This document shows, piece after piece, positions 1 through 11,707 of a DNA stretch of 64,000 nucleotides. How positions within the stretch are numbered: position 1 is the stretch's first letter; every line of letters begins with the position of its first letter. The stretch lies in the NCBI GenBank assembly GCA_009733575.1, contig ML769424.1, positions 208,710 to 272,709 of the forward strand. The letters run 5' to 3'. A program made the translations under genes and the position numbers. Under the pieces are notes generated by a model. The model made no database searches, was not told where the DNA came from, and saw only the letters and a list, made by a program, of their open reading frames with translations. The DNA is from Gymnopus androsaceus JB14 (lineage: Eukaryota > Basidiomycota > Agaricomycetes > Agaricales > Omphalotaceae).

Positions 1-401
1 CGTAAAGATTTTGGAGGAGAAAGTTGGAGAGCAGAAGGTAGACCATTGGGCATAAGGATGGACAGGGGTAGGGTTGACCCTAGGTTATTGGCTCAAGGGT
101 ATGGAGGGTAAGGGTAGGGGGTGAAGCTCTCAAAACCCTCCATTTTTATATTGATGATATAGACATCCCATGGTGTCCTTTAATCTTCATTTCATGTTAA
201 AGGATATTTTTGAGTGTGATTACTTCTATTTTATTCAAAGTCTCATGAGTGGCATGTCATTATTTCCAAAACCCTTAGTAGAAACTGCAGGTTTGAAGGG
301 TAGGGGTATGGAGGGTAGGGGTGAGGTTAAGGCATTCTCAACCCAAGGGTTAACCCCTGTCCATCCTTAATTGGGCACCATTTGTGCATTTTGGTGCTTG
401 A
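1..401 (+). pseudogene. 3' stub of a TPR-CHAT gene, interrupted by a MITE
   Basis: The first 52 bases and 378-401 align with the last codons of the TPR-CHAT gene that ends at 14359 (same stretch at 14284-14359), including the terminal HFGA-like end and TGA at 399-401. The two parts are separated by a 317-bp insertion at 53-369. Only the extreme C-terminus lies in the window, so whether the rest existed to the left cannot be told. The insertion breaks the reading frame ahead of the original stop, so this copy would end in MITE-derived residues. Base differences from the copy at 14284 are few, so the duplication is fairly recent. Confidence 0.75.
53..369. mobile_element. hAT-type MITE, 317 bp, with TIRs and 8-bp TSD
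   Basis: The element starts TAAGGATGGACAGGGGT and ends with the exact reverse complement, giving 17-bp terminal inverted repeats. It is flanked by an 8-bp direct repeat ATTGGGCA at 45-52 and 370-377. The paralogous sequence at 14328-14335 carries a single ATTGGGCA and no insert: an empty site. Eight-base target duplications and short TIRs are typical of hAT elements. There is no coding capacity; the inside is G-rich with repeated GGAGGGTA-like words near both ends, so it is non-autonomous. I saw no second copy in the window. Confidence 0.9.
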
Positions 402-1527
402 TATATGTGGTTCCGATGCCATGCTGTATGTGCAACATGACATGTCTGAAGTTTATAGGTGACTGAATTTAATCTATGTACAATGCAATTACATAAGCGA
501 GACTGGCAGGAAAGACATCTTGGAAGAAGCATCTCGCCTGACTGTCCAGTCTTTGTGCTGAGTATAGGCCTATCAGATATGCACATACCCATGCAATCTT
601 AAATGTTTCCAAGTTTCGGCAATCCCAACCCTAACCTGGAGAGAAACCCAGAACGAGTTGGCTGGTGTAAATTGAAGCAGGGGAGCCTTTCAATGGCAGT
701 CACTTTCTAGGGAAGGATTGGATCCAAATAAATCCCTCTTCAAGGCAGAGTAATGCGCAATGGCATCAATATATACTGTGTTCCTTGTCCTCATCTTCAT
801 CAATGATAGAGGCGGTGGAAGCAGGTAGTGGTGTAGAAGTAGAGACACAGGATGTCTATAAGATTCAGATACGGAGTACCATGATGATGATGGTGATAAA
901 AGAGAAAGGGAAAGTCAAGAAGGCAACAGATTCCAAGGTGGACTACCATACCTAGAGGTTCTCTATGGTACTGGCATGACTCCCAATCATGCCAAACACA
1001 AATCCAGATGCAATTTCAAAAAGATGAGATCGGTACTGGGTTTCGTGGTGTTGATTTGACAATGTAGAAGGAAGAGAGCATGCCACTAATAGAAGGAAGA
1101 TAGATCAGCTAGTTAGGGATTTTAGAATATAATGTGGTCAAGTAGCAGGCTAGAATGGATATACATTGTCAAATGTTTATAATCTCCATCTCCAATCTTG
1201 TGTTCAAGTCCATCCCATCTTCATTTCGAGTATCACTCCTTTTGTGTCCCAATAGCTCTTCATTGTGTTGTTCATTGGCTTTGTATCCTTGCTGTATCTA
1301 TCTCGATATCCATCCCATTATCCAAACTATTAGGGGGAGATGCGAGATAGATTGGAAAGAGAAAATCTATTCAATTTCATGAATGAGGCTAAATTGTTGA
1401 AAGATGAAAAAGAGCACTCACCTCAAAGCATTGAGAGCAACCAGTCACATTCTTGAGATAAAAGGTGTGGTTCTGATGCACTATAGTAGCAATTGGGTTT
1501 GACTTTGTCCACAAGATGGTACCAAGG
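378..1527 (+). repeat. Segmental duplication, left copy (3' flank of TPR-CHAT gene)
   Basis: This stretch matches 14336-15487 almost base for base (scattered transitions and a few single-base indels). Homology stops at ACCAAGG, after which the left copy runs into 1528-1756 and the right copy into palindromic, LTR-like sequence. Short ORFs inside differ between copies and show no conserved protein, so it is treated as non-coding. Confidence 0.9.
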
Positions 1528-1756
1528 AAGATGGAGAAGTAGCACCACTAGCGCTTATTACAGTCAGAGCACTTTGAATCGAACTTCATTGGAACTTGTA
1601 CTTCAACTTGTTTTCTACTTCCCAAGATGGTCGCTGCCTTCCACCTTCTTGCTTCAGTTCTGGTTGATGGATGATGGTGGATAGAGTCCTTGACGTCAGG
1701 TGTGTAAATTCAAAGTCAATATAATATCTCCATTTCAACAGGCTCATGGTAGCAAT

Positions 1757-4700
1757 ATGTCTTCTCCATCTCAACAAGGAGAGCAAAGCTCTGGAGACAC
1801 CAAGATGGACAATGGACACGCAAATGGCCAGCAAATAACAGATCCTATTCTACCTATTTCTACCCATGACTGGACCAATGTTGAGCTCGAACAAATACCA
1901 CCTCCTTATTCCGACTCGCAGGTGACAGAGGGAATGGACAAAAAGGAAGTGAACAACCAGTGTCACGTTGGAATGGAGCAGGTTGTTTGGGAAGAGACAA
2001 GCAAAGGCTGGTGGGAGGAGGATACTTCTGGTCAGACGTGTATGGCCATTGTGGCTGCTGTTTCTGTCTCAATAGGAGGTTACTCAACTTTCATCCTTTC
2101 CAAAACCCTTGGTCGGGTTTTTGGCAGCAGTGGTGGCTCTGGAATTATCAACATCTTGATTGGAAGCATTGGTTGTACACTTCTTGCACTTGCTGCTGCA
2201 TTTATTGTTCTTCATCAAGATACAAAGGAAGAGCAAAAAGGATGAAAAGGAGGTCTGTACACGGCATGCTATTCTTCTAGTATTTACTCAACATTCTCCA
2301 GGAACCTTGGAAGAAACCCTCCGCACAGGAAAATCCCAAAAGTGCTGTCTGGCTCAACTCTTTTCTCGATACTCTATGGCCCGCAATGGACTAGTTGCCG
2401 AAGCAGGCGATTTCTTCCACTTTGAGGCCTCCATGGCATATCGCGCTAGGTCTCAAAGCTCATCCCTAAAAGGCCATTCAGCAAAGCTTCACATCATGAT
2501 GTTGATGCAATTCTGGCTTACCAGTGGTGTCGTCCTCCCCGTCTGGGTTGATGTCACTGGCATACTCAGCACCACCCGAGTCAGGATTCATCTAACCCCA
2601 AAACCACCATTTTTGTCTGTGATGACTCTGACAATTCTTGGTCAACCCAAGGTTTTGGTCACCACGATGCTGTTGGCCAAGAATTTTCTGAATGTGATGG
2701 ATGTACCTGGGCTTTCGGGATGGTTGCACAAGAGCATTGATGCTGCAATATCAGAGTATGTTGCTCCACGCAGTTTGACTATGGATCTAAAGACCCTATT
2801 GATGGGGAGGGAGAAGATGGATACAGAGGCGCATGGGATTGTTTGGATTACTATCAAGTGTGCAGAGGGGTTTAATAATGGGGATGGTATTGAGGTGTGG
2901 AAGATTGAAGATGGTAGAAAGGGTGATGTTTATGTTACTGCTTGCTGGGGAAAATGGGGAAAACCTCTTTGGTCTACAAGGTGAGTTTAAACCCCTTCTA
3001 TCATGTGTGATGCTAATCATCTCCTAGAATCACACAGAATGAAGGTCATCCAGCCTGGGTCGAAAGCACGACTTTACTGGTCGCTCCTGCAGAACTCAAT
3101 GCCCAGGAAAGGCTCCAGCTCCAACTATGGGACTCCAACCGATTCACTGCAGATGACAACCTTGGCACCATTGAAGTACCTCTATTTGATATCATGCACT
3201 CTTCCGATACATGAAATTGCATTGGCCATTGCCAAGATCGCTTTTGCTCCAATGACGGTAAATCAGAGTGGCTGGGCACCCTTACTTGGACCATCAGTTA
3301 CTTTGCCAAAACAACTCTTGAGCAGCATCTAGCGCACAAGGAGGATGAGAATGTCAAGGAGTTGAAGAAGAATATTGAGGAGGAGGCACAGGCTAAACTG
3401 CGCGAGGCCGAGATGCGGAAGCAAGGCGAGCGGGTGAAAAGGGTGAAATTGAACAGCAGAAGAAGGAGGATTTACATGAAAGGACAGAAGAGATTGTCTC
3501 TGGGACTCCTCCGTCCGCCGACTGGCCCGTGGGGATACTGAGTGTCTATATAGAGCAGATTAATGGTGTGGAGGTTGATAATCCCAGAAAGTCTGGGTCT
3601 GAGACAACAGAGGATAATGTTGAGGATGAGGAGGGTGACGATCTGCCCAGTCCTTATTGCACTATTGTCATCAACCATGCAAAGGTTTACAAGACTAGGA
3701 CAAAGATGAAGGCAAATAATCCATACATGCATATACATACTCTTTTTGTTATTTATCTAGCTGAAATTTCACCTAGTACAATGCTGGCACTGAACAATTC
3801 ATTAAGAACTGGTCCACTAGCATTGTCATGATCGCCATCCGCGACTCCCGGTTACACGAAGTCAATCCACTCATCAGTGTCGTTGTACTCCCTCTCCGAC
3901 AACTCTTCACCAACCGTGGTCGATCGCAGGTGACTGACTCATTCCCTCTTGTCGGCGGTATGGGCTACGGGAGACTCAAATGCTCCGTGATGTTCCGTAG
4001 TGTGCAGCTCCAGCCATCGCCTGAGGATATACATATTCCTTGGGAGATGTTGGGTTGGGATGTGGGTACACTCAAACTCAATGTTGAGACTATACGCACC
4101 TCTGGGGACCTCCCAGATGACCTCAAATCTGCTAGGATATTATTCCGCACACTCTACAGCCGAGAAAAGGCCCTTCCTGCTGACAACGGCGGCTGGCATC
4201 CGAAGAAAAACAGACCAATCCAACTTGCGGTTAAGAACCACTATGTGTCCTGCCTTCTCATCCAGTTCCGCAAAACTGCGCTGGGACCAGAAAAGACGCC
4301 TGATTTTGGTGCTGTGGTTGAAAGGCATACTGGATGTGGAGGAAGTCACTGTGCGCATTGCTGTGAGGCAGAAACAGGGGAAGGATATGGTACGCGGACG
4401 GTTCAATGCTAGTGAGGATATTGGCGAGAAGCTCGGCAAGTTGGAGTTGAGGGTCAGGTTTTGGCCGGGTTTGAGCGGGTATCATCATTATTTGGCAGAT
4501 AAGGATCCTGCAATGGCTAATGTTATGGAGGTTTTGGACACTGCGGAAGATTCAGAGGAGGTTTCGAGGGATATGTTGTATGAGGAAGGAAATGATGAGT
4601 TGTCTGAATCCAGCAATGATTCAGACTTGGAGGATGGTGAACAGGAAGAGGAGGGAGACAAAGGCGAAGGTGAAGGCGGGAGAGTGAACAACATCAAAAC

Positions 4701-4893
4701 TACAATGAAGGACTATAACAGGCGCAAAGGAGAATTACACAGAAAGCATCGAGGGCTGATGCAATGGAGCGCTGCAAGAAAGGTTGCGTGGATTACGCGG
4801 GGTACAGAGGTGGAGGCTAAGAAGATGAAGAACAAGGTTATGGGCAAGCTGAAGCATCAGCAGAAGGATGGTGGGGTTGAGAAGGAGGTTTGA
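1757..4893 (+). pseudogene. Tricalbin/Mug190-like SMP and C2 domain protein, multiply broken
   Basis: The remains of a membrane-contact-site lipid-transfer protein of the tricalbin/extended-synaptotagmin type (SMP plus C2 domains, S. pombe Mug190-like). In order: an N-terminal hydrophilic part and two hydrophobic segments (1757-2245); part of an SMP domain (about 2380-2780); a first C2-like part ending GKPLWSTR near 2980; a second part around DRFTADDNLG-like sequence (about 3140-3200); a C2 part from about 3525; and a C-terminal segment with WPGLSGYHHYLADKDPAM and HRKHRGLMQW. Lesions: the first frame ends at 2245 and the SMP start lies in another frame with a stretch missing; an in-frame TGA at 3212-3214; a frame change near 3430-3445; a missing GT donor near 3715; a frame change near 4310. 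A functional gene would need at least five independent errors, so this is a pseudogene. Confidence 0.85.
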
Positions 4894-5118
4894 TTGCTGG
4901 ACTTGGACTTGGGACATTTTATATTACCTTTGTATTCATAGTGCTTATACGTACTTTACAACCTGCAGTGCTTTGCTTCAATCTCCTTATAATATTGTTG
5001 TTGGTGGATATACAATGTTTTGTTACTTCTACTTACAGCCCAGCACTTAACGCGGTGCAAATATCCGTTATTGCATAGTAAGTATATAGAGTGTTCATAA
5101 TGCATTATTCATGTACTG

Positions 5119-8100
5119 TCAGATCCCTATGTGAATAAATGGTACCCACCTGACTAGTGGTACATTGAGATGCCGTAGGTGCTTAACAGCATGATGAAGG
5201 GCATAAGCAGCATCTCTAGGATCAAACTTCTCCTTGGCTAGCAGATGCCGATATGTCTCTTGTGCTACAACTGGCCCATCACAATCCATTATACTCCACA
5301 TTGTACCTATTGCTCCCTTGAAACCAACAAACAACATTGCAGCCGCAATGTGGATAACCTCCTCAGGCATGACCTTATGCCCTGTTGCAGTTTCACATGC
5401 ACTGAGGAAGACAAGGTCTGCGTTTGGTAGGTATATCTCCATCAGTTCAGAGAGCTTCAAGTTATCTGAATCATGTGTGCTTTGCAGCAACAAGCAACTT
5501 TCCAGTGGTGCCTTGAAGTCCTGCTGGGCATGAAGTGCAAAATGTACTATATTTGCAGCTGGCAAGGCTTTCAGAATGGCAGGATGGGTTGCTTGCATGT
5601 CTCCTAGTTCAGTGAAAAGACTGTTTTTCTTCTCTGCCACAATATCTCTGATGACTTCTGCCTCCCTGGATGCATCAGGCAGAGAAGGAAGCCCAGTGGT
5701 TTCTGATTGATACACTGCAAGAAGCTTCACTACCGGTCTCTCAACTACCTTGCAGTGTGACATGTTAAATGCTGGCAGATATGATGATACAAAGTAGTCC
5801 TGCACGCTTATTGGAGCGATCCCCTGGTAAATTCCTGCGGCATGCAAAGGGACCTGCCAAAATGGTCCAGTGGGATACCACCAAACATGTGGTAGTGTCT
5901 GGGTAGGCTGAAAGAAGTCCGTTGAATGCCGATATTACAAAATACAAAAAGCTCCACATACCTTTAAATGTAATGCTCTGACCACTGGTTCAACAATCAT
6001 GTGCCATACATCCTCAAGCAGAGCCTCAAAAGAGTCCTTTGCAATCAAAGAATGTTTAGCCTTAAGGCCTAGCCGGACAGATATTCCTGCATTCCGGACA
6101 GAGATACCTGCATTTTGAAGCAATTCACCTTTCCTCTTAACCAAGCTATCAAGTTGTGAGCATGTACACTGGGGTAGCATAATATGTTCTATTGATTCTT
6201 GTCTACTTTGAATGATGAGTGCATCACATCGATGCTTTGCTGCATTGAGCACGACAACTGGGAAACTTCCTTCTGGTATACAGTCTACAAAAGATCTCCA
6301 GGCGGTTGGATCCTCTAGACCTTCAGTACTGACACCTTTCCATGCCTCGGTTAATAACCTGCGAGTGTCAAAATCTAGGCGCATTCGTCTGGAGAAGCTA
6401 TTAAAATGTGGGAAAGTGGATTCCAAGGTGGATTCCTTGATAAAATTATTTAAATATTCCGTTCCAGTCTTGAAGGTGCTGTTTGATCGTGCCTCTATTT
6501 TTCTCTCCATTTCAGCTGCTTCTAGAAGCATTTCTAGCTTCAATACTTCATTTGGCTTTGACTTTTGTAGAAACCTTAAGTTCCGATGTTGAAGTTGCAG
6601 CAGCCGTAACCATAGAACACCCCGACCCCTTCCAAGCATATACAAAGTATCTTGAATAGCACCATTGCTGATGCAGTACTCTGTCGCAGTAGCAAGGGCA
6701 TCAGAAATGTCAAAATGACTCAGATGCTCTGTTAATTCACCCATATTGAAGGCCTCAAGGGCTTCGGTAATCAAGCAGTTAATTCTGGAAATATGGGCCT
6801 CCATTTGGGAGCTGTGGTTGTATTTAATTGCAGTTTCAGCCCATAAATCAGCAAGGTGATAGCGCCCATTTGCTGACTGATTTTGGTTCTCAAGTTCTTT
6901 CCGCAGAATCTCCACTGCAGCATCCAGATCATCCAGATCTCTGAATAAATCAAAACGTGTAATATATGCATAAGCATAAACCCTGTTCTCCTCAAGCCGT
7001 CCAGTGGGAATTGCATGTTGAACAGTCATTAGGCCATACTTTATGGCCTCGTCTACCATTCTTTTGCGCATGTTAGGAAATGATTCTGCCATTTGGATAT
7101 AGCCCCATGCCAGATTGGCCATATTTTGGTACACAAGTGGATGGTTCATGGACACTTGGAGATCCACTGCTTTCTTATAGAGCTCCAATGAGTCCTTAAT
7201 TGCATACAAAGCCTCATCCATGAGATTCCTTTCATACAAGGAAGAGAATAAGGTGTCAAATTCACTTGCTACTCGCTCGTAATATGCAAATTCCCAAGGA
7301 TGGTTTTTTGGTACTTTGGAAAGCCAGAATGTTTTAACTTCATCTCTAGACTCGAGGTGTGGTAATTCCATTCCTAAAAAAAAATTCCCTCTGCAGCTCC
7401 ATGCCAAGCCACCAATATAGAGGAGGCGTAAGCGTTGCTCAGTTAAAGGAATGTTGCGGATCATCATACGATCACCAACAAATCGTGCTTCTTGTCCGAT
7501 GGGATCCAATAGTCTTCGAAGAAAAAGATCAGGACCAAGCTTGCGCAAATATGCAGGATCTGCTTTTCTCCATTCCATTTCTGCATGTTTGATGTACTTT
7601 GACTGAAGAAAGATACTGGTAAGAGCATGGCGACCAATAAAATGACCTATATTCTGAAAAAGTGCCCAGGGAGACTCTTTAAATTGGTCATTAGGTTCTT
7701 GTGCCATTGATGCAACAATGGCAGCAAGTTCCTCATGTAATGATTGATGTTGTTCCCAGTCATTTTCTTCTTCTTCCAGGGTATATAGCACCAAAAGAGT
7801 GGTAGCCATGGCTGCTAGGGTAAGTGCCCGTTCTGGATGACTTTTAGGTACTAATGCTAGTGCTTTTTTATCCAAATTGACACATTCCTTGATATCCTCT
7901 AATGAGAGAAATAAAAGGCCTTGAATAGCCTCTGACAGGCCATTAAGTGCCAGTGCCCAATCAAGAGGTTTTTCAAGTGTAGGAGCAATAAATACTGCTT
8001 CACGTAGGAGAATGATAGCATGCTCTCTACCATGCAATACTCCATCATAGTCCCATTGAGTAAGCAGCATCTGGGCTAATGTGCACAGGTTCTCAAACCG

Positions 8101-8652
8101 ATCAGCAGAGCTGTTCGAAAGGGAAAGGGCTTGCTCTGCCAATGCAATTGCCTCCTGTAGATCAGTCAGGCGTGGAAAGTGGGTGAAGCGCAGGAAGAGT
8201 GCAGCTGACAGCCCCTGTATCATGCAAAGCTGATGCTGAGAGGACAAAGATGTGAAATGGCTGAGAGCAAGTCGGCGAAGAGAGATGGAATCTTGAAGAT
8301 CCTCAAGGATTCCCATCAAATCCCATCGTGTATGAAGGGCAGATGCAATATCTGTCATCATTAACCACAGCCCTGATGAGAGATTAGACACAACAAAAAC
8401 TTTGTGAAGGAGCTCCAATCCTTCATCCAGATTTTGAGCATTAGATTGCATAACTGCCTGAGAGCAAAGAGCCTTTCCTAAAAGGTGGGATAGTGTGACA
8501 TCATGGAATGCCCCATTTTCCATGAGTTTTTTGCATATCTCAATGCATGCATTGAGTTGCCCAGTGTTCATGGTATTTGCACAGAAGCTGTCATACAAGT
8601 CCTGAGGTTGAGCGAGAGAAGGAGATGTGCTGTTGAGATTGTGAACTGGCAT
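5119..8652 (-). CDS. CHAT-domain (caspase-like) protein with long helical/TPR-like N-terminus
   Basis: Model: complement(5119-5907, 5962-8652), one 54-bp intron (GTATGT...CAG, phase 0), 1159 aa. The N-terminal 800 residues are helical and repeat-like, resembling degenerate TPRs. The C-terminus is a CHAT domain of the caspase superfamily: it contains YPTGPFWQVPLHAAGIY just after the splice, the catalytic His in HFALHA and the catalytic Cys in FLSACETATG, and ends in a WVPFIHIG box. CHAT proteases are thought to cleave partner proteins when their repeat region senses a signal; the substrate here is unknown. It is convergent with the broken SMP-C2 gene and differs strongly from the CHAT copy at 11701-14359. 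A 21-bp tandem duplication at 6073-6114 repeats NAGISVR. No stop or frame break was found. Confidence 0.88.
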
Positions 8653-8902
8653 CTAAATGTAGATCAAAAAACCACCTAAAAAACCAAAACGAAAAAGAAA
8701 TAATAAGAACCCACACCTTTCTTGGTTGAACTAGAAAAATACGGGTCTTCTCAGATACTTTGTACGAGGAATGAGAAAGAGAGACGATGATGGTCAAGGT
8801 CAGAGATGCTGTAGCGGGCGCTGCATCGCAACCGCATTGTCACACACTTTCGGATCAAGTACCGATGAAAAGTAGAATTACAAAAATATTGATAAAATCA
8901 TA

Positions 8903-9340
8903 GTGGAGTTGGAGTCGACTCGGAGGAGGAGGTTTTGGCCGGGTTTGAGCGGGTATCATCATTATTTGGCGGACAAAGATCCTGCGATGGCTGATGTTAT
9001 GGAGGTGTTGGATGCGGCAGAAGATTCGGGGGTTTCGAGGGAGATATTGTATAGGGGAGAAGAAGACAGTCTGTCGTCTGAATCCAGCGATGATGATTCG
9101 GACTGGGAGGATTGTGAAGAGGAGGAAGGCGAAATTGGGAGGGTGGATAACATCAAAACTACGATGAAAGACTATAACAGGCGCAAAGGAGAATTACGCA
9201 GAAAGTATCGAAGGTTGATGCAATGGAGCGCTGCGAGAAAGGTTGCGTGGATTACACGGGGCACGGAATTAAAGGCTAGAAAGATGAACAAGACGGTTGG
9301 GCCAGCTGAATTATTAGCAGAAGGACGGAAGGAGGTATGA
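8903..9340 (+). pseudogene. Truncated copy of the SMP-C2 gene 3' end
   Basis: The open frame of 145 codons repeats the last exon of the broken gene at 1757-4893: it shares FWPGLSGYHHYLADKDPAM, the acidic serine-rich stretch, MKDYNRRKGEL and the final KEV and stop. Similarity extends past the stop to about 9440 (compare 4894-5000). Nothing of the upstream SMP or C2 domains is present; the sequence starts in the upstream flank of the CHAT gene at 8652. It is a duplicated gene tail without its own promoter or domains, though its frame is still open. Confidence 0.8.
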
Positions 9341-9427
9341 TTGCTGGACTTGGGAAAATGTACATTATCTTTGTATTCGTAGTGCTTATATGTACTGTAT
9401 GCATTAATTTGTGGCGCTTCCCTTCAA

Positions 9428-11707
9428 TCTCCTTATAATATTGTTGTTAGTACAATCGGATTGCTACTTCACTAAAACTACAATGATTAATAGAGTCCCA
9501 TAGTCAGAATATGAATGTACTAGACTATACAGATTTTGTCAAGCAGGCAAAGGAGGGAGATCCTTTTCATCGTACAAAGATATAGGACTTCCCAAAGTTG
9601 AATCAGACTCGGACACAGCTCTCGAGTGAGTCAATCTTCTCTTCTTTACCCAGTCCCATTTCCAAAACATCCAGGCATCAACGAGGTCCTAGTATTCATA
9701 ACTCGGCATTTGAATAAATCATGGAATGTAGTAAAACCCTACCTTTTGACTGCCAAATATGCAAACTGCAACGACCGGGACTGACAAGCTCAGTAAGATG
9801 AGCAGGTTCTAGTCAAAGTGAGTTCAAATGGTCACTCACTAATGGAGATCACGATATTGAGCGCTGCTCCGTGATGAATAGTGAAGAAAAAGAATACACT
9901 CAGTCTTGAACGAGATTAGCAGAGGGATGTATACTACCGAGAATCCACTCACATAAGCGCAAAGATCCCAAAGATGCTAAACAGAAACACCCGAATGATC
10001 GTGTGCAGCATGCCATTGGTCCTGCTCGGGTTTGGAACCAGGACTCTTGAGAACGTCCCAATGCTTACGAAGAGACACTACCAGGAAGACTGTGCAACAG
10101 CGACCTTAGCAAATTCGTCAAGATAAAATCATACTTAAATTTACTTTCGATAATGACAGCAGGAAAAAGTACGACTGTAACGATCCCCGCTGATATTCTT
10201 CCACTAAACGCAAATAAGTTAGTAAAATACTGAAGGATAGGGAGGTACATTGCTCGGTCGAGCTTACTCACGGAATAGCCAAGCCTGAGTTACAATACAT
10301 TCCACTTCCTGTCACTCTTACTGAATCAGGCTGCGCAAGCCCAAACTAAATCAAGGACAGGAGTAAGATTTGCTATTACGAAGGTGACAGTTGGAAGGTA
10401 GACTCACAGCTAATGCTTCAGCGGATATTCCTACAAACAATACGTATGGTAGGATCAAGAGCTAGCGGTGAAAACTTTCAGATCTACAACTAGGAGACTT
10501 GAAGCAAATGACGTACAAGTTTGGTCAGCAGTTTCTGCGACTTAAAAGGTTTCTTGAAGAGCGTTAGATGCACGCTGAACCATATCTAGTACAATTTTCA
10601 GTCCAACTTCAGCATGAGACTGAAAGGCAAAAATACCTGGGCCACCATACCGAGTACTGCCGCAGCTGAGCTAGATACAATCCCTCAGCCTTTCAGGTTT
10701 CGAGATTGATTTCTTCCTACACTCACAGAGGCGGAGCCGCATAAATGACCGAACTTTGGAATACACACAAACCGAAGGGCACGCCCTTGCTATCTCCAGA
10801 AAGATCGATCTGCCCACCAAACAGCAACAGGGTGTACGATATACTCGAGATAACCCACGATAGCTATTAGATTTGTTCAGGAAATCACCTAGACCGAACT
10901 GGATAAATTTACCATAAAATTATACCAAGTAGCGTGCCGTTGAATTGGGGAGTAGAATCGCGCGGTAAGGATGATAATAATGCCGCCAAAAAGACCGATG
11001 ATTTGGAGGACGAGGAAAAACACAATGAGGGAGGCCTGGTGCTGGGAGGTATCGGATCTATCAATCTGTACAAGGTGAGCCATCCATCGGCCAAGAAAGT
11101 TGTATAATCTGCGACGTACTTGTAAGAGAATCTCGCGACTCGAATTCGGCACCGGAATTGTTATCCATCGTACGGAGTACCCTATTTCCCATTCAGATAG
11201 CTAGCAACGGTGTTTAGAACGAAAAAACGATGATGTCTGAGAAGAAAAAGGCCTGCGCCCTTCAAGGACGGGCGAATGAAATTGCGCTGGTGCAGATGGT
11301 CAATGAAAGTGAGAGGAGGGAAGAAAGAACGGAAATGGAAATGATTGGATGTCGAGCTCGAGGCTAAGCACATTACATGCTGGATGAAGCCTGGTTGACA
11401 TTGTTTAGCAGCTGAAACTCCTGTAAATCTTAACACATTCATTCTTGACAAAAACATGATGGCCATATGCCACATAAATTGAACGGCGTCACCGATGGTC
11501 TCTTTTGAGGAGATGTGTCAGTACTTAGTAGACTAGTGCAGGCAACAAGCAGGACTTACCTCGAACACGCACCGCCAGTATACCTCTCGGCCAATACCGG
11601 TAGTACATATGCACCCATCCCTGAGCTCAAGGTCAACTGAGACATTTATCAGCGAGATGGAATGTGAAAAGCCAATGGTGATGATACTAAAGCATCAAAG
11701 ATGTTAT
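9428..11707. repeat. Segmental duplication copy 1 (carries broken 7TM gene)
   Basis: This 2.3-kb block is repeated in the same orientation at 16398-18697. The left edge is at CAATCTCCTTATAATATTG, a motif also present at 4978 downstream of the SMP-C2 pseudogene. The right edge is a GATGTTA word at 11701-11707, exactly where the TPR-CHAT reading frame begins. The interval 11169-11700 between the 7TM gene and the TPR-CHAT frame lies in the repeat and holds no recognisable gene. Confidence 0.9.
9539..11168 (-). pseudogene. Seven-helix membrane protein, broken duplicate of the gene at 16526-18148
   Basis: All twelve exons of the intact copy can be followed, including HATWYNFM, SSISYTLLLFGGQ, VIYAAPPL and the tail LYDEKDLPPLPA. 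Two lesions separate it from the intact copy. Splicing exon 1 to exon 2 creates TGA at 11061-11063, where the intact copy reads NVDPDTSQ. An extra T in the run at 10031-10033 (three here, two at the matching place near 17014) shifts the frame before the helix ending IFGIFAL. Exon 1 also carries two compensating single-base indels. The copy is probably non-functional; a sequencing error in one lesion would still leave the other. Confidence 0.8.

Noticed and set aside
90..330. GGGTA-type G-rich words resembling telomeric repeats
   Set aside because: They are irregular, lie inside the MITE and do not form an array.
4488..4697. Antisense Ser/Pro-rich frames opposite acidic coding stretches
   Set aside because: They are mirror images of acidic/serine codon runs in the SMP-C2 remnants, also seen at 8962-9156.
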